Assembly (NCBI GenBank): GCA_001580565.1
Contig: LRBF01000233.1
Coordinates: 26,853 to 90,852 of the forward strand
Reading direction: 5' to 3'
Source of the DNA: Caballeronia megalochromosomata
Lineage (GTDB): Bacteria; Pseudomonadota; Gammaproteobacteria; Burkholderiales; Burkholderiaceae
Length of the DNA stretch: 64,000 nucleotides
The translations under genes and the position numbers were made by a program. The notes beneath the pieces are model-generated. The model was not told where the DNA came from. It was given only the letters and a program-made list of their open reading frames with translations, and searched no databases. Positions 42,873-52,137 of this stretch are shown here, piece after piece (position 1 is the first letter of the stretch; each line of letters starts with the position of its first letter).

Positions 42873-43646
42873 TTAAAGCGAGAAGCCGTCATCCGCCGAG
42901 ATCACCGCGCCGTTCATGAACTGCGATTCGTCGGCGGCGAGCAAGAGGAGCAGGCCGTCGAGATCGTTCGGCGAGCCTACACGGCGGCGCGGCAGCATCG
43001 AAACGAGCTTCTGCCCCTGCTCGGTTTTCCAGTGATGGTGATTGATCTCGGTGTCGATATAACCCGGGCAGATCGCGTTGACGTTGATGCCGTGGCGGCC
43101 CCATTCGAGCGCCATCGCCTTGGTCATCTGCACGACGGCAGCCTTGCTCATCGCATAGAGGCCGATCTGCGGGAACACGCGCAGGCCGGCCACGGACGCC
43201 ACGTTGATGATGCGATACGCGGGATTGGCCGCGCCGTTGCCGCGCATGATCATGCGCTTGGCGACTTCCTGCGCGACAAAAAATGCGCCCTGCACGTTCG
43301 TGCCGAACACGAATTCGAAGTCCGCGGGCGTGACGTCGGTCAGCTTCTGCGTGGTCGACACGCCCGAATTATTCACGAGGATGTCGATGGTACCCGCTTC
43401 CGTCTCCGCGTGCGCGACCGCGGACTTCACGCTCTGATAGTCGGTGACGTCGAGCGAGACGACGTGCGCCGCGCCGCCCGACGCCTCGATTTCGGCGCGC
43501 AGTTCCTTCAGGCGCTCGGTGCGGCGGCTGGCGAGCACCACCTTGGCGCCCGCCTGCGACAGCACTTGCGCGAATCGCTTGCCCAAACCACTGGATGCGC
43601 CGGTGATCAGCGCGACCTTGCCTTCCAGGTTGATCGAACGGCCCAT
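42873..43646 (-). CDS. SDR-family oxidoreductase
   Basis: A 257-residue classical SDR. The cofactor loop ALITGASSGLGKRFA (TGxxxGxG), NNSGVS, the Ser near INVASVAGLRVFPQIG and the catalytic YAMSKAA (YxxxK) are all present, with PGYIDTE after strand 6. The Arg-rich start of the second strand (LASRRTERLKEL) suggests NADPH. Substrates may be 3-hydroxyacyl-CoA or a related compound, given the thioesterase and ETF-QO neighbours (inference). The start has GGGAAGCACA upstream. Confidence 0.9.
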   Translation of the reverse strand: MGRSINLEGKVALITGASSGLGKRFAQVLSQAGAKVVLASRRTERLKELRAEIEASGGAAHVVSLDVTDYQSVKSAVAHAETEAGTIDILVNNSGVSTTQKLTDVTPADFEFVFGTNVQGAFFVAQEVAKRMIMRGNGAANPAYRIINVASVAGLRVFPQIGLYAMSKAAVVQMTKAMALEWGRHGINVNAICPGYIDTEINHHHWKTEQGQKLVSMLPRRRVGSPNDLDGLLLLLAADESQFMNGAVISADDGFSL

Positions 43647-43746
43647 TGTGCTTCCCTTTTTTTGGTTGGCTCAGCCCTGGCGGGCGCGCAGACGCGCCGA
43701 TGCGGGCTATCAGCGTCAACACCAATAGCGCGGGTGTCGTGAATAA

Positions 43747-43762
43747 TAGTACGATCGTGCTA
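43747..43762. promoter_or_regulatory. TetR-type palindrome between SDR and ETF-QO genes
   Basis: TAGTACGATCGTGCTA is a 16-bp palindrome with one mismatched pair, in the divergent gap between the SDR and ETF-QO genes. The form resembles TetR-family operators of fatty-acid regulators (FadP/PsrA type) in betaproteobacteria. This is an inference. Confidence 0.5.
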
Positions 43763-43850
43763 AATTGGCGAGCTTTGGTTGCAGCGCGCCTCACCTTCCC
43801 TGAAAATACGCGATCCCGAAAGGGCATTCTAACGGCACATAGGAGCATTG

Positions 43851-45524
43851 ATGACCCCGGCGAGCCTCATCGAGCAGTACGGTCCCCGCGAATCGATGGA
43901 ATACGACGTCGTCATCGTCGGCGGTGGGCCAGCCGGTTTGTCGGCGGCCATCCGGTTGAAGCAACTGGCACAGGAAAAAGGCGTCGAGATCGGCGTGTGC
44001 GTTCTGGAGAAAGGCTCCGAGATCGGCGCGCATATTCTCTCCGGCGCGGTAATGGATCCGCGCGGTCTATCCGAACTGATTCCCGACTGGAAAGAAAAAG
44101 GCGCCCCGCTCGACGTCGAAGTGACCGAGGACCGGTTTCTGTTCCTGTCGCAGAACGACGCGAAGCAGGTGCCGAACTGGCTCCTTCCGGACAATTTCAA
44201 GAATCACGGCAATTACGTCATCAGTCTCGCGAACGTGACGCGCTGGCTCGGCCAGCAGGCCGAGGCGCTCGGGGTCGAGATTTTCCCGGGCTTCCCGGCT
44301 GCCGAAGTGCTCTACGCCGAGGACGGTGCCGTGCGCGGCGTCGTCACGGGCAACATGGGCGTCGGCAAGGACGGCGAGCCGACCGAAAATTTCCAGCTCG
44401 GCATGGAATTGCACGCGAAATACACGCTTTTCTGCGAAGGCGCGCGCGGGCATCTCGGCCGTCAGCTCATGGACAAGTTCAAGCTCAACCAGAATGCCGA
44501 TCCGCAGGTGTATGGCATCGGCATCAAGGAGCTGTGGGAAATCGATCCGGTCAAGCACAAGCCGGGACTCGTGATCCACACGGCCGGCTGGCCGCTCGAT
44601 CCGGACACCTACGGCGGCTCGTTCCTCTACCACATGGACAACAATCAGGTGGTGGTGGGCTTTGTTGTCGGGCTGGGGTATTCGAATCCGTATCTGTCGC
44701 CGTTCGAGGAATTCCAGCGCTACAAGACGCATCCGTCGATCCGTCCGTTCCTCGAAGGCGGCAAGCGCATTTCGTACGGCGCGCGCGCGATCACCGCGGG
44801 CGGCCTGATGTCGCTGCCGAAGCTGGCGTTCCCGGGCGGCGCGCTCGCGGGCGATGACGCGGGTTTCCTCAACGCATCGCGCATCAAGGGCAGCCACGCG
44901 GCGATCAAGTCCGGCAAGATGGCCGCCGAAGCCGCGTTCGAGGCGGTTCAGGCGGGCCGTCAGAACGACGAACTCACGGCCTATCCGGAAGCGTTCGACA
45001 CGTCCTGGCTCAAGACCGAACTGCATCGCGCACGCAACTTCAAGCAGTGGATGAGCAAGGGCCTGTACCTGGGCACCTTCATGGTCGGTCTGGAGCAGAA
45101 AGTGATGGGCGGCAACGTGCCGTGGACGCTGCATCATCAGCATTGGGATCACGAGATGCTGAAGCCGGCGTCGCAGTGCAAGCCGATCGTCTACCCGAAG
45201 CCCGATGGCAAGCTCACGTTCGATCGTCTCTCGTCGGTGTTCATCTCGAACACCAATCACGAAGAAAATCAGCCCGCGCATCTGACGCTGAAGGATCCGA
45301 GCGTGCCGGTCAACGTAAACCTGCGCACCTACGCCGGTCCGGAAGCGCGCTTCTGCCCGGCGGCGGTCTACGAGTTCGTCAAGTCAGACGACGGCAACGA
45401 GCGCCTGCAGATCAACGCGCAGAACTGCGTGCACTGCAAGACCTGCGACATCAAGGATCCGACGCAGAACATCGTGTGGGTCACGCCGGAAGGCGGCGGC
45501 GGGCCGAACTACCCGAACATGTAA
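43851..45524 (+). CDS. Electron transfer flavoprotein-ubiquinone oxidoreductase
   Basis: A 557-residue membrane-associated iron-sulfur flavoprotein that passes electrons from reduced ETF to ubiquinone, so linking fatty-acid and amino-acid oxidation to respiration. N-terminal FAD motif is VVIVGGGPAGLSAAIRLKQLA. HPSIRPFLEGGKRISYGARAITAGGLMSLPKLAFPGGALAGDDAGFLN is typical of the family. The C-terminal cluster site is INAQNCVHCKTCDIKDPTQNIVWVTPEGGGGP, with a further Cys at FCPAAVYEF. ATG 43851 follows AGGAG; a TTG one codon up also fits. Confidence 0.96.
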   Translation: MTPASLIEQYGPRESMEYDVVIVGGGPAGLSAAIRLKQLAQEKGVEIGVCVLEKGSEIGAHILSGAVMDPRGLSELIPDWKEKGAPLDVEVTEDRFLFLSQNDAKQVPNWLLPDNFKNHGNYVISLANVTRWLGQQAEALGVEIFPGFPAAEVLYAEDGAVRGVVTGNMGVGKDGEPTENFQLGMELHAKYTLFCEGARGHLGRQLMDKFKLNQNADPQVYGIGIKELWEIDPVKHKPGLVIHTAGWPLDPDTYGGSFLYHMDNNQVVVGFVVGLGYSNPYLSPFEEFQRYKTHPSIRPFLEGGKRISYGARAITAGGLMSLPKLAFPGGALAGDDAGFLNASRIKGSHAAIKSGKMAAEAAFEAVQAGRQNDELTAYPEAFDTSWLKTELHRARNFKQWMSKGLYLGTFMVGLEQKVMGGNVPWTLHHQHWDHEMLKPASQCKPIVYPKPDGKLTFDRLSSVFISNTNHEENQPAHLTLKDPSVPVNVNLRTYAGPEARFCPAAVYEFVKSDDGNERLQINAQNCVHCKTCDIKDPTQNIVWVTPEGGGGPNYPNM

Positions 45525-45539
45525 GGTCTGAATACACGA

Positions 45540-45564
45540 AGGGCGCCGAGATTGGCGCCCTTTT
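45540..45564. terminator. Convergent terminator between ETF-QO and aroC
   Basis: GGGCGCC (45541-45547) pairs with GGCGCCC (45554-45560), followed by TTTT. It lies between two converging stop codons and has A/T bases on both sides, so it may act on both strands. Confidence 0.8.
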
Positions 45565-45567
45565 CGT

Positions 45568-46674
45568 TTATTTGGTCGGTGCTTGCGCCGCGATTTTGGG
45601 CGTGTCGACCACCACGTCGCCGCATTGCGCGCGATGCCGCAGCGCGTGATCCATCAGCACGAGCGCAAGCAGCGCTTCGGCGATCGGCGTGGCGCGAATA
45701 CCGACACACGGATCGTGACGGCCGAAGGTTTCGACGGTCGCGCTCGCGCCTGCCTTGTCGATCGACTGACGCGGCGTGCGAATGCTCGACGTCGGCTTGA
45801 TCGCGATCGACACCGTGATGTCCTGCCCGCTCGAAATGCCGCCGAGAATCCCGCCCGCGTTGTTGGCCGCGAAGCCTTCGGGCGTCATCTCGTCGCCGTG
45901 CTGCGAACCGCGTTGCGCGACGCTTCTGAAGCCCGCGCCGATCTCGACCGCCTTCACCGCGTTGAGGCCCATCATCGCGTGGGCGATGTCGGCATCCAGC
46001 CGGTCGTAAAGCGGTTCGCCCAGGCCGACGGGCACGCCCGTCGCGACGATTTCGATGCGCGCGCCAACGGAATCGCCGTCACGGCGCAGACCGTCCATGT
46101 ACGCCTCGAGTTGCGGCACGATCTCCGCGTTCGGCGAAAAGAACGGGTTCTCCGGCACATGCTGCCAGTCGACAAACGGAATCTCGATTTCACCCAGCGC
46201 GCTCATGCAGCCGCGCGTCTCCAGACCGAACTTCTCGCGCAGCCATTTCTTCGCGACCGCGCCCGCGGCGACCGTCGGCGCAGTCAGGCGCGCCGACGAA
46301 CGGCCGCCGCCGCGATAGTCGCGCACGCCGTACTTCTGCCAGTAGGTGTAGTCCGCATGACCAGGGCGGAAAGTCTGCGCGATGTTGCCGTAGTCCTTGC
46401 TGCGCTGGTCGGTATTGCGGATCAGCAGCGCGATGGGCGTGCCCGTCGTCACGCCTTCGAACACGCCGGAGAGAATCTCGACCTGATCCGCCTCCTGGCG
46501 CTGCGTGACATGGCGCGACGTGCCGGGGCGGCGGCGATCCAGTTCGCTCTGGATATCCGCTTCCGTGAGCGCCATGCCCGGCGGGCAGCCGTCGATCACG
46601 CAGCCGATCGCCGGACCGTGCGACTCGCCGAAATTCGTGACGGTGAAGAGCGTGCCAAGGGTATTGCCGGACAT
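45568..46674 (-). CDS. aroC: Chorismate synthase
   Basis: A 368-residue FMN-dependent enzyme that makes chorismate from EPSP, the last shared step of aromatic amino-acid synthesis. Family landmarks are FGESHGPAIGCVIDGCPPG, SRHVTQRQEADQVEILSG, YRGGGRSSARLTAPTVAAGAVAKKWL and the RQSIDKAG/RHDPCVGIRATPIAEALLALVLMDHALRH C-terminal motifs. The length is normal. It is a single gene bounded by a convergent terminator; upstream lies the MFS/PlsC gene on the same strand. Confidence 0.97.
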   Translation of the reverse strand: MSGNTLGTLFTVTNFGESHGPAIGCVIDGCPPGMALTEADIQSELDRRRPGTSRHVTQRQEADQVEILSGVFEGVTTGTPIALLIRNTDQRSKDYGNIAQTFRPGHADYTYWQKYGVRDYRGGGRSSARLTAPTVAAGAVAKKWLREKFGLETRGCMSALGEIEIPFVDWQHVPENPFFSPNAEIVPQLEAYMDGLRRDGDSVGARIEIVATGVPVGLGEPLYDRLDADIAHAMMGLNAVKAVEIGAGFRSVAQRGSQHGDEMTPEGFAANNAGGILGGISSGQDITVSIAIKPTSSIRTPRQSIDKAGASATVETFGRHDPCVGIRATPIAEALLALVLMDHALRHRAQCGDVVVDTPKIAAQAPTK

Positions 46675-46732
46675 GAGCGTCGACCTGAAAAAAGTGTCGG
46701 GGGAAACCAGTATTATGCCAGCGCCGCCGCGC

Positions 46733-48673
46733 TCAGCGCCTGGCGCCCCGCAGCGCGCTCACGACTTCCTGCAGATGCTGCGGCGTCGCGTCTTCCGGCG
46801 CGATCGGCTCGCCGACCGCCAGCGTCAGGCGCGTCATCGCACCGCGCTGGATCGGGCGCGGCCATTGCGCGTCTTCGTGGCGCGAGAACACGCTGCCCCA
46901 GAGTCCGCGCAGCGCCATCGGCACGACGGGCGCGGGTTGGCGTCGCAGAATCTCCGCGATGCCGTGCCGGAACGGATTGATCTCGCCCGTGCGCGTCAGC
47001 TTGCCTTCGGGAAAGATGCACACGAGATCGCCCTCTTTCAGCGCCTGCGCGCATGCGCCGTAGGCCCGTTCCAGCATGTCGGCATTTTCGTGCGCGGGCG
47101 CGACCGGGATCGCCTTCACATGCCTGAACATCCAGCCGACCAGCGGCGTCTGAAAGATGCGGTGATCCATCACGAAGCGAATCGGCCGCGGGCTTTCGGC
47201 CATGATGACGACCGCATCGACAAAACTCACGTGATTGCACACGAGCACCGCCGCGCCATGCGACGGAATACGCTCGGCGCCGACGAGACGGATGCGATAG
47301 AACGTGTGCACCAGAATCCACGCCATGAAGCGCAGCAGGAACTCCGGCACGAGCGAATAGATATAGACGGCGACGACGACATTGAGCAGCGCCGTGGTCA
47401 GAAAGAGCCCCGGAATGCCGACGCCGAACGACGTGAGCGCGAGCGCCAGCAGCGCCGAGACGATCATGAAGAACGAATTGAGGATGTTGTTCGCCGCGAT
47501 GATGCGCGCCCGGTGCGTGGGCTGACTGCGCGCCTGAATCAGCGCGTAGAGCGGCACGCTGTAGAAGCCGCCGAACATGGCGAGCAGAAACAGGTCCGCG
47601 AGAATGCGCCAGTGCGGCAGCGCCAGCAGGAATTCGCCGACGTTGAGCAAGTGCCCCGCGGGCGCGATGCGATGACTCGCGAAGAACAGATCGATCGCGA
47701 ACACGCTGATGCCGATCGAGCCCAGCGGCACGAGCCCGATTTCGACGCGGCGCTTCGAGAGCCGCTCGCACAACAGCGATCCCGTGCCGATGCCGATGGA
47801 AAACGTCGCGAGCAGAATGGTTACGACATCGGGATCGGCGGACAGCACGTCCTTCGCGAAATTGAAGAACGACGTGAGAAAGGTCGCCCCGACGAACCAC
47901 AGCCACGAAATCCCGAGCAGGCTCAGAAACACGGTGCGGTCGGCCTTCGCCAGCTTGAGATTGCGCCACGTTTCCGAGAAAGGATTCCAGTTGATGCGCA
48001 AATCCGGCTGCGGCGCGTCCGACTTCGGCACGAACGCCGACACCATGCGCCCGATGATCGCGAACGCGATGCATGCGACGGCGAGCAGCATCGCGCCGTG
48101 CTCCGTCGCGCCCGCCGCCGCGCCGCCGATGATCGTGCCGATCAGGATCGCGACGAACGTGCCCATCTCGACGAGCCCGTTGCCGCCGACGAGCTCGTGC
48201 GAATCGAGATGCTGCGGCAGATACGCGTACTTCACCGGTCCGAACACGGTCGAGTGCACGCCCATCAGGAACGTGCACGCATAGAGGAGCGGCGCGCTGT
48301 GCAGCACGAAGCCCGCGCCGCCGATCAGCATCACGACGATCTCGAAGCTCTTGACGAGGCGCGCGAGCACGGCCTTGTCGTACTTGTCGGCGATCTGCCC
48401 GGAGGTGGCCGAGAACAGCACGAACGGCACGATGAAAATCGCGGAAATGAGAAACGCGGCCGTCTTCGGATCGACGCCGGAAAAGCGCGCGGCCTGGAAC
48501 GTCACGAGCGACGTGAAGCCGACCTTGAAGACGTTGTCGTTCATCGCGCCGAGGAACTGCGTCCAGAAGAACGGCGCGAAGCGGCGCTCGCGCAACAGGC
48601 CGAACTGGCCTTCGCCTTCGGCATGCGAACGTCGGGAAGCGCGCGACGAGGCGCGCAGCGGTTTGTCACTCAT
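46733..48673 (-). CDS. MFS transporter fused to 1-acylglycerol-3-phosphate acyltransferase (PlsC)
   Basis: A 646-residue two-domain membrane protein. Residues ~30-430 form a 12-helix MFS lysophospholipid-transporter-like half (FWTQFLGAMNDNVFKVGFTSLVTF, ATSGQIADKYDKAVLARL). Residues ~440-640 are a PlsC acyltransferase with NHVSFVD (residues 480-486, the HX4D motif) and FPEGKLTRTGEI (554-565). In E. coli LplT (transport) and Aas (acylation) are separate adjacent proteins; here one chain may flip lysophospholipids inward and re-acylate them. The Aas ligase domain is absent. Such fusions are known in proteobacteria. Confidence 0.93.
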   Translation of the reverse strand: MSDKPLRASSRASRRSHAEGEGQFGLLRERRFAPFFWTQFLGAMNDNVFKVGFTSLVTFQAARFSGVDPKTAAFLISAIFIVPFVLFSATSGQIADKYDKAVLARLVKSFEIVVMLIGGAGFVLHSAPLLYACTFLMGVHSTVFGPVKYAYLPQHLDSHELVGGNGLVEMGTFVAILIGTIIGGAAAGATEHGAMLLAVACIAFAIIGRMVSAFVPKSDAPQPDLRINWNPFSETWRNLKLAKADRTVFLSLLGISWLWFVGATFLTSFFNFAKDVLSADPDVVTILLATFSIGIGTGSLLCERLSKRRVEIGLVPLGSIGISVFAIDLFFASHRIAPAGHLLNVGEFLLALPHWRILADLFLLAMFGGFYSVPLYALIQARSQPTHRARIIAANNILNSFFMIVSALLALALTSFGVGIPGLFLTTALLNVVVAVYIYSLVPEFLLRFMAWILVHTFYRIRLVGAERIPSHGAAVLVCNHVSFVDAVVIMAESPRPIRFVMDHRIFQTPLVGWMFRHVKAIPVAPAHENADMLERAYGACAQALKEGDLVCIFPEGKLTRTGEINPFRHGIAEILRRQPAPVVPMALRGLWGSVFSRHEDAQWPRPIQRGAMTRLTLAVGEPIAPEDATPQHLQEVVSALRGARR

Positions 48674-48697
48674 GTCTTGCGTACAGGTCGAAAAAAA

Positions 48698-48718
48698 AGC
48701 GCGCCATCAGGGCGCGCT
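48698..48718 (-). terminator. Terminator after the CBS protein gene
   Basis: AGCGCGCC (48698-48705) pairs with GGCGCGCT (48711-48718). On the minus strand eight T residues follow (A run 48691-48698). It lies 58 bp past the CBS gene stop. Confidence 0.82.
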
Positions 48719-48775
48719 GCGGATACTGGAAACCATGGCCGCGAAGCGCGATGCCTCGCGGCACGGCATCGACGC

Positions 48776-49228
48776 TCAGCGGGCTTCTTCCTGCTGCTCC
48801 GGCCAGTCGCGGATATACGCCTTCAACATGCGATTCTCGAAGCCCTGCTCTTCCACGACCGCCTTGGCCACGTCGTAGAACGAGATGACGCCCATCAACT
48901 GACGCTTTTCCATGACCGGCAGATAGCGCACGTGATGCTCGAGCATCATGCGGCGCACTTCGTTCACGTCCGTTTCCGGCGTGCAGGTGAGCGGATGGTC
49001 GTCCATGATCTTGCGGATGGTCGTGGCGCCCACCGAACCGCTGTTGTTGTGCAAGGTCAGGATGATCTCGCGGAAGGTCAGCATGCCGACCAGGTCACCG
49101 TATTCCATGACCACGAGCGAGCCGATATCGTGCGCGGCCATCGTGTCGATCGCGTCGGAGAGCGGCGTATCGGGTGTCACGGTAAACAGCGTATTGCCCT
49201 TCACTTTCAGAATGTCGCTGACTCGCAT
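48776..49228 (-). CDS. CBS-domain protein
   Basis: A 150-residue protein consisting of two CBS domains (residues ~5-65 and ~80-140), one Bateman module. Typical repeats are FTVTPDTPLSDAIDTMAAHDIGSLVVMEYGDLVGMLTFREII and LTCTPETDVNEVRRMMLEHHVRYLPVMEKRQLMGVISFYDVA. Such modules bind adenosyl nucleotides and usually report energy state; the partner is unknown. GAGGAGACAGTC precedes the ATG. It is divergent from the MetY gene. Confidence 0.92.
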   Translation of the reverse strand: MRVSDILKVKGNTLFTVTPDTPLSDAIDTMAAHDIGSLVVMEYGDLVGMLTFREIILTLHNNSGSVGATTIRKIMDDHPLTCTPETDVNEVRRMMLEHHVRYLPVMEKRQLMGVISFYDVAKAVVEEQGFENRMLKAYIRDWPEQQEEAR

Positions 49229-49465
49229 GACTGTCTCCTCGCGAAATGCCTGTTCAGATGCCCGAATAATGATGAAACCCTAGGTCGATGCTATCGGAAA
49301 GGCCCGCAAAAGGAAAGCGAACAAGGCCCGCATCGGCCGGACGGACAAGGCTTTGCGCCATTATCGGCCGCGCGTTCGCCCTAGGTTTGGGCGCGCGCGT
49401 CCGATGTTACGATGATTGACCCTCTTTTTGCCTCATGCCGGCGCCGCCTCGCGCGCCGGCCGCCT

Positions 49466-50803
49466 ATGATGCCAGCCAACCGTTTCGACACGCTCGCGCT
49501 ACACGCGGGCGCCGCGCCCGATCCCGTCACGGGCGCGCGCGCGACGCCGATTTATCAGACCACGTCGTTCACCTTTCGCGACAGCGATCACGCCGCCGCA
49601 CTCTTCAATATGGAGCGTTCGGGGCACGTGTATTCGCGCATCTCGAATCCGACCGTCGCGGTCTTCGAGGAACGTGTCGCGGCGCTCGAAGGCGGCGTCG
49701 GCGCGATCGGCACGGCGAGCGGCCAGGCCGCGCTGCATCTGGCCATCGCCACGCTGATGGGCGCGGGTTCGCATATCGTCGCGTCGAGCGCGCTGTACGG
49801 CGGCTCGCACAACCTGCTGCATTACACGCTGCGACGCTTCGGCATCGAGACGACCTTCGTGCCGCCGCACGATCTCGATGCGTGGCGCGCGGCCGTGCGG
49901 CCGAACACGCGGCTCTTCTTTGGCGAGACGCTCGGCAATCCGGGACTCAACGTACTCGACATCGCAGGCGTCGCGGAGATCGCGCACGAGCACGCGGCGC
50001 CGCTGCTCGTCGACTCCACGTTCACGACGCCCTATCTGTTGCGTCCGTTCGAGCATGGCGCGGACCTCGTCTATCACTCCGCGACCAAGTTTCTCGGCGG
50101 ACACGGGACGACGATCGGCGGCGTGCTCGTCGACGGCGGCACCTTCGATTTCACCGCGAGCGGGCGCTTCCCGGAATTCACCGAGCCCTACGACGGCTTT
50201 CACGGCATGGTGTTCGCCGAAGAGAGCACCGTCGCGCCCTTCCTGTTGCGCGCGCGGCGCGAAGGCTTGCGCGATTTCGGCGCGTGCCTGCATCCGCAAG
50301 CGGCCTGGCAACTGCTGCAAGGCATCGAAACCTTGCCGCTGCGCATGGATCGGCATGTCGCGAATACGCGCAAGGTGATCGAGTTTTTGCTGAGTTCGCC
50401 CGCGGTCGAGGGCGTGGCGTATCCCGAACTGCCGACGCACCGTGATCGCGCGCTCGCCGAGCGCCTGCTGCCACGCGGCGCGGGCGCGGTGTTCAGCTTC
50501 GATCTGAAGGGCGGCGTGCCGGCGGCGCGCAAGTTCATCGAAACGCTCACGCTGTTTTCGCATCTCGCGAACGTCGGCGACGCGCGCTCGCTCGTGATCC
50601 ATCCCGCCTCGACGACGCACTTTCGCATGGATGCCGCCGCGCTCGCAGCCGCGGGCATCGGTCCGGGGCGCATTCGGCTTTCGATCGGGCTCGAAGACCC
50701 GGACGATCTCATCGACGATCTCAAGCGCGGGTTGAAGGCCGCCCAGAAAGCCGCCGAAAGCGGCCAGGACGGCGCCGCCGCGCCGCTCGGGAGCCGCGCA
50801 TGA
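49466..50803 (+). CDS. O-acetylhomoserine/O-acetylserine sulfhydrylase-type PLP enzyme
   Basis: A 445-residue cystathionine gamma-synthase-family enzyme. Landmarks are TTSFTFRDSDHAAALFNMERSGHVYSRISNPTVAVFEERVAALEGGVGAIGTASGQAAL, LVDSTFTTPYLLRPFEHGADLVYHSATKFLGGHGTTIGGVLVDGG with the PLP Lys in SATKFLGG, and NVGDARSLVIHPASTTH. This pattern, with the long GHGTTIGG segment, is that of MetY, which makes homocysteine from O-acetylhomoserine and sulfide. A related function cannot be ruled out. ATG 49466 and 49469 are both possible; the frame is open to 49412. Confidence 0.9.
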   Translation: MMPANRFDTLALHAGAAPDPVTGARATPIYQTTSFTFRDSDHAAALFNMERSGHVYSRISNPTVAVFEERVAALEGGVGAIGTASGQAALHLAIATLMGAGSHIVASSALYGGSHNLLHYTLRRFGIETTFVPPHDLDAWRAAVRPNTRLFFGETLGNPGLNVLDIAGVAEIAHEHAAPLLVDSTFTTPYLLRPFEHGADLVYHSATKFLGGHGTTIGGVLVDGGTFDFTASGRFPEFTEPYDGFHGMVFAEESTVAPFLLRARREGLRDFGACLHPQAAWQLLQGIETLPLRMDRHVANTRKVIEFLLSSPAVEGVAYPELPTHRDRALAERLLPRGAGAVFSFDLKGGVPAARKFIETLTLFSHLANVGDARSLVIHPASTTHFRMDAAALAAAGIGPGRIRLSIGLEDPDDLIDDLKRGLKAAQKAAESGQDGAAAPLGSRA

Positions 50804-51642
50804 TCCTCGATGTCCACGGCCGCGCCGCCTACGCCTACACGGGCGGCAAGTCTTTCGACGCCGCCCGGCCCGCGATCGTGTTCATTCACGGCGCCGAGCA
50901 CGATCACAGCGTATGGGCCTTGCAGACCCGCTATTTCGCGCATCACGGCTTCGGCGTGCTGGCGCTCGACCTGCCGAGTCACGGAAGGAGCGACGGGCCG
51001 GCGCTGGCGACCATCGGCGAACTCGCGGACTGGGTGATCGCCGTGCTCGACGCGGCAGGCGTGCAAACGGCGATGTTCGTCGGCCACAGCATGGGTTCGC
51101 TGATCGCGCTCGACGCCGCGGCCCGCCATCCCGCGCGCGCGACCGGCCTGGCGCTGCTCGCGACCGCCGCGCCGATGGCCGTCTCCGACACGCTGCTCGA
51201 CGCGGCCCGCGAGCATGAGCCCGAAGCGATCGCGATGGTCAATCAGTGGTCGCATTCCACGATTGCCGCGAAGCCGTCGAGCCCCGCGCCGGGTTTCTGG
51301 CTGCAGGGCGTGAACCAGCGGCTCATGGAGCGCGTGAGCCTGCGCGGCGAAGCGCTCCTGTTCCACACCGATTTCAGCGCCTGCAACACCTACGCCGATG
51401 CGCTCGAACGCGCGGCCTCCGTACGCTGCCCGGTGTGCATCGTGGGCGGCACGCGCGACGCGATGACGCCGCCGCGCGCGGCCCGCCCGCTCGTCGATGC
51501 CCTCAGGAAAGCCGGCGCCGCCGTGCAAACGGTGGAGCTCGACGCCGGACACGCCATGATGTCCGAGCAGCCCGACGCGACGCTGGACACGCTGTTCGCG
51601 TTCGCCCTCACCTGCGCCATAACGGGAGCGAAGCCCGGCTGA
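50800..51642 (+). CDS. Alpha/beta fold hydrolase coupled to the MetY gene
   Basis: A 280-residue hydrolase. It has HG (IVFIHGAEHDHSVW), nucleophile elbow GHSMGSLIAL, Asp (CIVGGTRDAMTPP) and His (ELDAGHAMMSEQP), the full triad of this fold. The MetY stop overlaps its ATG by four bases, so translation is coupled, and a role with the homoserine ester or thiol metabolism is plausible but unproven. No specific substrate can be assigned. Confidence 0.87.
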   Translation: MILDVHGRAAYAYTGGKSFDAARPAIVFIHGAEHDHSVWALQTRYFAHHGFGVLALDLPSHGRSDGPALATIGELADWVIAVLDAAGVQTAMFVGHSMGSLIALDAAARHPARATGLALLATAAPMAVSDTLLDAAREHEPEAIAMVNQWSHSTIAAKPSSPAPGFWLQGVNQRLMERVSLRGEALLFHTDFSACNTYADALERAASVRCPVCIVGGTRDAMTPPRAARPLVDALRKAGAAVQTVELDAGHAMMSEQPDATLDTLFAFALTCAITGAKPG

Positions 51643-51787
51643 GTCCCCGCGTGCGGCGGACCGCGCAACCTCGCCGCAGCCGCTTGCACGGCGCGCGGCG
51701 CAGTCGCAGAATGATTCTTGCTGGCCAATCGTCAGACAGGCGCACACCGCCCGCACGAGACCAGCGCGCATCATCAGGGAGGCCGTC

Positions 51788-52108
51788 ATGGCGCACACCG
51801 CACACGGGGAACATTTCGCGAATTTCGCCGAGTTTTATCCCTATTACCTCGACGAACACCGGAATCCGGTCTCGCGCAGACTGCACTTCATCGGCTCACT
51901 CGGCGTGATCGGCTGCCTCGCGATGACGATCGCGACCGGCGACTGGCTCTGGCTGCCCGCGGCCGTCGTGTGCGGCTACGGTTTCGCGTGGATCGGCCAT
52001 TTCTTCTTCGAAAAGAACCGCCCCGCGACGTTTCGCCATCCGGTCTACAGCCTGATGGGCGACTGGGTGATGTTCAAGGACATCTGCGTCGGCAAGATCT
52101 CGCTTTGA
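51788..52108 (+). CDS. DUF962/Mpo1-like membrane protein
   Basis: A 106-residue protein with two membrane segments (SLGVIGCLAMTIATGDWLWLPAAVVCGYGFAWIGHFFF). The His-rich motifs YYLDEHRNPVSRRLHF and GHFFFEKNRPATF match the DUF962 family, whose yeast member Mpo1 is an iron-dependent dioxygenase that breaks down 2-hydroxy fatty acids. The conserved histidines here fit metal binding. GGGAGGCCGTC precedes the ATG. It converges on the YihY gene, 29 bp away. Confidence 0.88.
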   Translation: MAHTAHGEHFANFAEFYPYYLDEHRNPVSRRLHFIGSLGVIGCLAMTIATGDWLWLPAAVVCGYGFAWIGHFFFEKNRPATFRHPVYSLMGDWVMFKDICVGKISL

Positions 52109-52137
52109 TGCGCGCCTGACCGGCGCCCCGACGACGC

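Noticed and set aside
46505..49384. A 959-codon plus-strand open frame antisense to aroC, the MFS/PlsC gene and the CBS gene
   Set aside because: High-GC DNA gives long antisense frames; it is low-complexity, Arg/His/Asp-rich and without homology, while the opposite strand encodes three clear proteins.
49229..49465. Possible SAM or SAH riboswitch before the MetY-type gene
   Set aside because: I looked for the conserved cores and long pairing expected and saw none in the gap.
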